Source: JAFGXT01 sp963677165 (GTDB lineage Bacteria > Verrucomicrobiota > Lentisphaeria > Victivallales > SZUA-371). From it: 64,000 nt of DNA. The position numbers and the translations under genes are program-made. The stretch is taken from positions 930,001 through 994,000 of the forward strand of contig CAXXSX010000002.1 in the NCBI GenBank assembly GCA_963677165.2, given 5' to 3'. Below the pieces are notes generated by a model, which was not told the origin of the DNA, searched no databases, and saw nothing but the letters and a program-made list of their open reading frames with translations. This document shows positions 61,905 to 64,000 of this stretch, piece after piece. The first letter of the stretch is position 1. Each line of letters opens with the position of its first letter.

Positions 61905-63302
61905 TTATCCGTATTCACTATGATAGGCCTGAGCATACAAGAACTCATAACTATTGGCATTATGTTGTTTTGTTCTTGATTCTTTCTCCTTACTCAGGCC
62001 GACAAATATTTTGGTCATCAGTGCTAGTTCATTTGCTTTTCTATCAATATCGCAATCCGTTTCCAATATCTCATTAATGCCGATTACAACCGCTTCATAG
62101 AGAGGGGTTGAAGGAAGATTATATCCGCAAATAAGTTTGGTTGATTCCTTTAAAATCACTTGATCTTTTCCGGAGTTTTTATCCAGTGATTTCTCTGCAG
62201 AGGACAGACGGATCGGAATCCCATATTTCTTTTCTGCCAGAAAGTTCTGGAATTTTTCAGAGAGCAGCAATTTTGCCAGAGTTGCCGCCGAAGCCGTGTC
62301 GGCACACTCTTTTCTGACACAGAAAATATCGGTTGCCTGTAAAGTCCTGTCGCAACCGTTTTCAAATGCGGGCAAAGGAGCAACATCCCAATCCTCAAAA
62401 CCTGCATTATTCATAATAGGAATAATTTCGCGCGGATGGATCTGGAACGGTGAATTACCTTTTATAAACTCTTCAAAATAATTCAGTTCAGGATTATATT
62501 TTATATGATTGTTTCTCAGCATTGAGCGAATTTTTTGCAACGCATCCAGAGTTTTTGGGGAGTTGATCGCAACCGTTCCATCATTTTTAATGATCTTTCC
62601 ACCGTTACGGAAAATAAAATTCATCCAGTAAAAAGCCTCCGGCACCCAATTCAAAATTTTGTCAGAGGGAGTTGTATTAGATAGAAGATTGATGCTTCTC
62701 TGGAAATCATTCCAGGTCCAGTTTTCATGCGGCATTTCGCATCCGGCATCTTTGAGCAGTTTCGGATTATAAAACATCAGCCAGGGAGAATAAATAATCG
62801 GAATTCCCATGAGTTTATTATCCACAAAACACGCCCTGAACGGTTCTCGCGCAAACTGTTCTCTATTCCCGGAAATCGCCGCAAACATATCGGTCATCGG
62901 CATATATTCGTCATGATGAGCCTGCAGCCAGCCTGTAGTACGAATCTCAAACATTCCGTGATGAAATCCGGATACAATTCGAAGATGCGGAAGTTGTTCC
63001 GCCAGTTCTTCGGTAAGAAACTGCTTGTAAGGTAACTCATATTTCGGATCAAATAGAAATACATTACGCTGAAGAATTCTGCTACGCCAGTTTTTATTTA
63101 CATATACGCCGTGACGGGGAACTTTGTAGAGTGCGCCCTCATTCGACAATGATTCAACCGCACTCTGGACAATCAATAAAGAAATGCCGGTTGATTCTGA
63201 AATTTCTCTGGTTGTCGGCAGTTTCTCGCCTCCGCCAACATATCCGTTTTCTATTTTATCCAGAATCCAGTTGCGTACAATTGTAAGTTTGTCCGGCTTC
63301 AT
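61905..63302 (-). CDS. GntR HTH fused to an ABC solute-binding-protein domain
   Basis: A 465-residue protein. Residues ~5-70 form a GntR winged helix (LTIVRNWILDKIENGYVGGG, STGISLLIVQSAVESLSNEG, YKVPRHGVYV). From ~85 the protein is a type II solute-binding fold like those of ABC sugar importers (ACFVDNKLMGIPIIYSPWLM, FYNPKLLKDAGC, ENWTWNDFQRSINLLS, NFIFRNGGKIIKNDGTVAIN, EDWDVAPLPAFENG). There is no signal peptide or membrane segment. It is therefore a cytoplasmic regulator that uses a transporter-type sugar pocket as sensor, rather than the usual LacI-type domain. It controls the pectin cassette. GGAGAAAG precedes the ATG. Confidence 0.92.
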   Translation of the reverse strand: MKPDKLTIVRNWILDKIENGYVGGGEKLPTTREISESTGISLLIVQSAVESLSNEGALYKVPRHGVYVNKNWRSRILQRNVFLFDPKYELPYKQFLTEELAEQLPHLRIVSGFHHGMFEIRTTGWLQAHHDEYMPMTDMFAAISGNREQFAREPFRACFVDNKLMGIPIIYSPWLMFYNPKLLKDAGCEMPHENWTWNDFQRSINLLSNTTPSDKILNWVPEAFYWMNFIFRNGGKIIKNDGTVAINSPKTLDALQKIRSMLRNNHIKYNPELNYFEEFIKGNSPFQIHPREIIPIMNNAGFEDWDVAPLPAFENGCDRTLQATDIFCVRKECADTASAATLAKLLLSEKFQNFLAEKKYGIPIRLSSAEKSLDKNSGKDQVILKESTKLICGYNLPSTPLYEAVVIGINEILETDCDIDRKANELALMTKIFVGLSKEKESRTKQHNANSYEFLYAQAYHSEYG

Positions 63303-63321
63303 TCTTTCTCCGGTGTATTAG

Positions 63322-63370
63322 TCACTGATTAATTCACTGATATTATAGCGGAACAAATCTCATTTGTCAA
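63322..63370 (-). promoter_or_regulatory. Consensus promoter of the pectin cassette with direct repeats
   Basis: Read on the minus strand: TTGACA (63370-63365), 17-nt spacer, TATAAT (63347-63342). Two TCACTGAT direct repeats on the plus strand (63322-63329 and 63334-63341, 12-bp period) lie between the -10 box and the start codon, at the likely operator position for the regulator's own control. Confidence 0.75.
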
Positions 63371-63468
63371 CCATCCAGGGAAAGAAATATATCCCATATT
63401 TTTTAGAGAGAAGATATATATTTTTTTTAGAGAAAAGAGATATTTTTTGAAAAAAACATATATGGATA

Positions 63469-63518
63469 TTGACACCGAAAGCATTATCCACTATAATAAG
63501 TTTAACGTTCAACTTATT
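63469..63518 (+). promoter_or_regulatory. Consensus promoter and LacI operator
   Basis: TTGACA (63469-63474), 17-nt spacer, TATAAT (63492-63497). A 24-nt near-perfect palindrome (63495-63518) follows, with AACGTT at its centre and AATAAGTT/AACTTATT arms; only one symmetric pair fails to match. The central CG is typical of LacI-family operators. An AT-rich tandem imperfect repeat with TTTTAGAGA cores lies just upstream (about 63399-63450). Confidence 0.8.
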
Positions 63519-63537
63519 TGTCAACAAGGAATCATAT

Positions 63538-64000
63538 ATGCACAAGATGAGCAAAAAAGGAGCTTCACTACGCGACATTGCAAAAGCAACCGGACTGTCG
63601 ATTACAACAGTATCAAAGGTATTGAATAATGCTTCCGGTTCAGCAGTGAGCGAAGAAAAAAGCAATCTCATCCTCAAAGTAGCCGGTGAGCTTAATTACC
63701 GGCCCAATCGCATGGCAAAATTCCTTGAAAGCGGAAAGACAATGCAAATAGCTTACGTAATTCCGCATATGTTCTTTACCAACTATTCATCCCGTGCTTC
63801 ATTTTCCCAGATCATGGAAATTTATGCTGGAGCTGTTGAATATCTGGCTCAACATAATTATATGACAAACCTGATCTTTTCTCCTCCTGGTAATGAACAG
63901 GATTTTCTCCGTTCGACGCTGCTTTCTCAACGTAGTGTGGATGGAGTCATCATATTTTCGGGCGATAAAGAACTGGATATGGTAAATGAATTCAAGGCTA
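63538..64000 (+). CDS. LacI-family regulator (5' part, runs off window)
   Basis: The visible 154 residues hold a complete LacI HTH (ASLRDIAKATGLSITTVSKV, NNASGSAVS, ELNYRPNRMAKFLESG) and the start of the sugar-binding domain (IAYVIPHMFFT, ILSQ-type QRSVDGVIIFSGDKELDM). ATG 63538 is preceded by AAGGA. The strong promoter and operator match those of the other cassette regulators, so a pseudopilin and secreted enzymes are predicted just beyond the window. Confidence 0.92.
   Translation, partial: MHKMSKKGASLRDIAKATGLSITTVSKVLNNASGSAVSEEKSNLILKVAGELNYRPNRMAKFLESGKTMQIAYVIPHMFFTNYSSRASFSQIMEIYAGAVEYLAQHNYMTNLIFSPPGNEQDFLRSTLLSQRSVDGVIIFSGDKELDMVNEFKA

Noticed and set aside
1..64000. tRNA, rRNA or insertion sequence genes
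   Set aside because: No T-arm-like GGTTCGAATCC stretch, no rRNA-like conserved blocks and no transposase frame with flanking terminal repeats were seen.

Overview
The window looks like a chromosomal segment of a Lentisphaerota bacterium (Victivallis/Lentisphaera-like). This is inferred from gene content, not from a marker-gene comparison. The signs are five pseudopilins with the FTLIELLVVIAIIAIL-type N-terminus and an H-x9-D-G-type C-terminus, many secreted carbohydrate-active proteins, chimeric GntR sugar regulators, several AraC and Gfo/Idh genes, sulfatase debris, and large hybrid histidine kinases carrying periplasmic binding domains. Base composition is moderate with AT-rich gene gaps. 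I saw no tRNA, rRNA, CRISPR array or insertion sequence.

Layout. 1-614: the end of a gene and a phage-tail-like protein. 606-3386: an AraC regulator divergent from a sugar isomerase/oxidoreductase pair. 3588-9611: cassette A (GntR-LacI chimera, pseudopilin, 1046-aa secreted hydrolase, truncated secreted protein), ending in a dehydrogenase remnant. 9679-14939: AraC divergent from a GH130 mannosylphosphorylase, a response-regulator/degenerate-kinase fusion, and tagaturonate epimerase. 15209-22862: a giant secreted CsgG-like/TPR/propeller protein, alanine dehydrogenase with an Lrp-type regulator, a membrane glycosyltransferase and cysteine synthase. 23043-25121: a GH172/DUF2961 enzyme divergent from AraC. 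25277-29653: cassette B (LacI, pseudopilin, 829-aa secreted hydrolase). 29683-38942: cassette C (GntR-LacI, pseudopilin, two BNR propeller proteins, one fused to a SUMF1-type domain, GH2, SGNH esterase). 39019-46766: two giant hybrid kinases flanking mreB. 46814-49822: Gfo/Idh, glnK-like P-II and amtB. 50577-55070: a membrane protein with a pseudopilin, small secreted proteins, an SGNH hydrolase and a sulfatase remnant. 55374-58401: gatB and a DUF4143 ATPase. 58476-63370, minus strand: cassette D for pectin (GntR fused to a solute-binding-protein domain, pseudopilin, secreted beta-sandwich, PL9-like lyase, rhamnogalacturonan acetylesterase). 63469-64000: a LacI gene that probably opens a further cassette.

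The most interesting pattern is a repeated gene order: a sugar-sensing transcription factor behind a consensus sigma-70 promoter, then a pseudopilin 41-71 nt downstream, then one or more secreted polysaccharide-degrading proteins. Four independent copies, with different regulators and different enzymes, suggest that each substrate has its own locus in which a pseudopilin is co-expressed with its hydrolases. This may be a pilin-linked counterpart of the Bacteroidota PUL. The other genes fit the downstream metabolism: uronate epimerization (UxaE), mannoside phosphorolysis (GH130), sugar oxidation and isomerization, and nitrogen assimilation (AmtB/P-II, alanine dehydrogenase).
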